Shown piece by piece: positions 6,805-7,107 of a DNA stretch of 7,107 bases; the stretch's first letter is position 1, and every line of letters starts with the position of its first letter. The position numbers and the translations under genes were made by a program. The notes beneath the pieces are model-generated. The model saw only the letters and a list, made by a program, of their open reading frames with translations. It ran no database searches and had not been told where the DNA came from. Origin of the DNA: Lachnospiraceae bacterium UBA7598 (GTDB lineage Bacteria > Bacillota > Clostridia > Lachnospirales > Lachnospiraceae); assembly GCA_002474415.1 (NCBI GenBank), contig DLQV01000153.1, positions 1 through 7,107 of the forward strand. The letters run 5' to 3'.

Positions 6805-6875
6805 GCGTAAAATTTCAAAGGCTATTCACCCGGAATTTCCAGATGAATAGCCCTATAACCATAAAAAATCAGATT
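6805..6875 (-). other. 71-nt tpiA/CapA-like spacer without a Shine-Dalgarno
   Basis: Besides the hairpin, this spacer contains a T-run (minus strand, 6868-6863) and very weak promoter-like words: TTGTAA at 6889-6884 inside the tpiA end and TTTTAT at 6866-6861, spaced 17 bp, each with four of six matches. The 15 nt before the CapA-like ATG read TTTGAAATTTTACGC, with no GGAG- or GAGG-type ribosome binding site. The nearest purine-rich match, GGGTGA, lies 21 nt from the ATG and inside the hairpin stem. Translation may therefore be weak or dependent on RNA structure. Confidence 0.4.
6820..6852 (-). terminator. 33-nt hairpin between tpiA and the CapA-like gene (possible weak or leaky terminator)
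   Basis: GGCTATTCA at 6820-6828 and TGAATAGCC at 6844-6852 are a perfect 9-bp inverted repeat. Read as minus-strand RNA, the interior can pair further (a U-G pair, then CUGGA with UCCGG), giving about 15 bp around a 3-nt loop. It begins 23 nt after the tpiA stop and ends 15 nt before the ATG of the next gene. The downstream run on the minus strand is TTTGAAATTTT, a poor U-tract, so termination would be incomplete. It could equally be an RNA-stability or processing stem that lowers CapA-like expression relative to tpiA. The plus-strand side has no U-tract, so it is not a terminator for that direction. Confidence 0.45.
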
Positions 6876-7107
6876 CTAGTAGTTTACAATCTTACCGAAA
6901 TCAGCTTTCAGAGATGCTCCACCAACCAGACCACCATCGATGTCTGGCTTTGCAAACAGCTCTGCTGCATTTCCAGCGTTTACAGATCCGCCGTACTGGA
7001 TACGTACAGACTCTGCAGTTGCTTCATCATAAACTTCTTTGATGCATGCACGGATTGCGCCGCATACTTCCTCTGCCTGATCAGATGTAGCAGTCTTTCC
7101 TGTTCCG
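6876..7107 (-). CDS. tpiA: Triose-phosphate isomerase (C-terminal part, 5' end beyond window)
   Basis: TpiA interconverts dihydroxyacetone phosphate and glyceraldehyde 3-phosphate in the cytosol. Only the last 76 residues and the TAG stop (6878-6876) are present, out of about 250 expected. The fragment opens at GTGKTAT, which in the family directly follows the catalytic-glutamate segment (outside the window) and belongs to the mobile loop-6 region. It continues through [14 protein letters not shown] (the YGGSV phosphate-binding motif) to [11 protein letters not shown], the classical C-terminal phosphate-binding motif, and ends KIVNY. All these conserved blocks are intact, so the gene appears functional. 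It is the most upstream gene here and would normally follow gap and pgk in a glycolytic operon, which cannot be checked in this window. Confidence 0.96.
   Translation of the reverse strand, partial: GTGKTATSDQAEEVCGAIRACIKEVYDEATAESVRIQYGGSVNAGNAAELFAKPDIDGGLVGGASLKADFGKIVNY

Noticed and set aside
1..7107. Mobile element, CRISPR array or defence system
   Set aside because: There is no transposase, integrase, terminal inverted repeat, regularly spaced repeat array or nuclease/toxin-like gene; nearly all sequence is accounted for by co-directional housekeeping genes.

Overview
The window looks like chromosome from an anaerobic Firmicute, most likely a Lachnospiraceae-type Clostridia. The reasons are the gene content, strong AGGAG-type ribosome binding sites, an oxygen-sensitive type of PurF (Fe-S cysteines plus cleaved propeptide), a cofactor-independent phosphoglycerate mutase, and moderate G+C with AT-rich spacers. 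The genus is inferred from family resemblance, not from a database search.

Every supported gene is on the minus strand, so transcription runs from high to low coordinates: tpiA (3' end only, 7107-6876), a secreted CapA/PGA_cap-family protein (6804-5293), gpmI (5192-3651), purC (3631-2756), purF (2740-1268) and purB (1234-1, cut by the window edge). Spacers from gpmI onward are only 19, 15 and 33 nt, and each holds the ribosome binding site of the next gene, so gpmI-purC-purF-purB very probably form one transcription unit. The two larger spacers (100 nt before gpmI, 71 nt before the CapA-like gene) are the only places where promoters or terminators are likely.

Functionally the window joins lower glycolysis (triose-phosphate isomerase, phosphoglycerate mutase) to three de novo purine enzymes: PurF (committed first step), PurC (SAICAR synthesis) and PurB (SAICAR cleavage and the last step to AMP). 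Between tpiA and gpmI sits an apparently unrelated envelope protein of the CapA family with an unusual N-terminal extension. It is preceded by a 33-nt hairpin and lacks a recognisable Shine-Dalgarno sequence, unlike its neighbours.

I see no mobile element, CRISPR array, tRNA, rRNA or obvious defence system. Most of the window is ordinary core metabolism. The parts worth a second look are the CapA-like gene with its leader, the repeat-rich leader of gpmI, and the glycolysis/purine gene arrangement.
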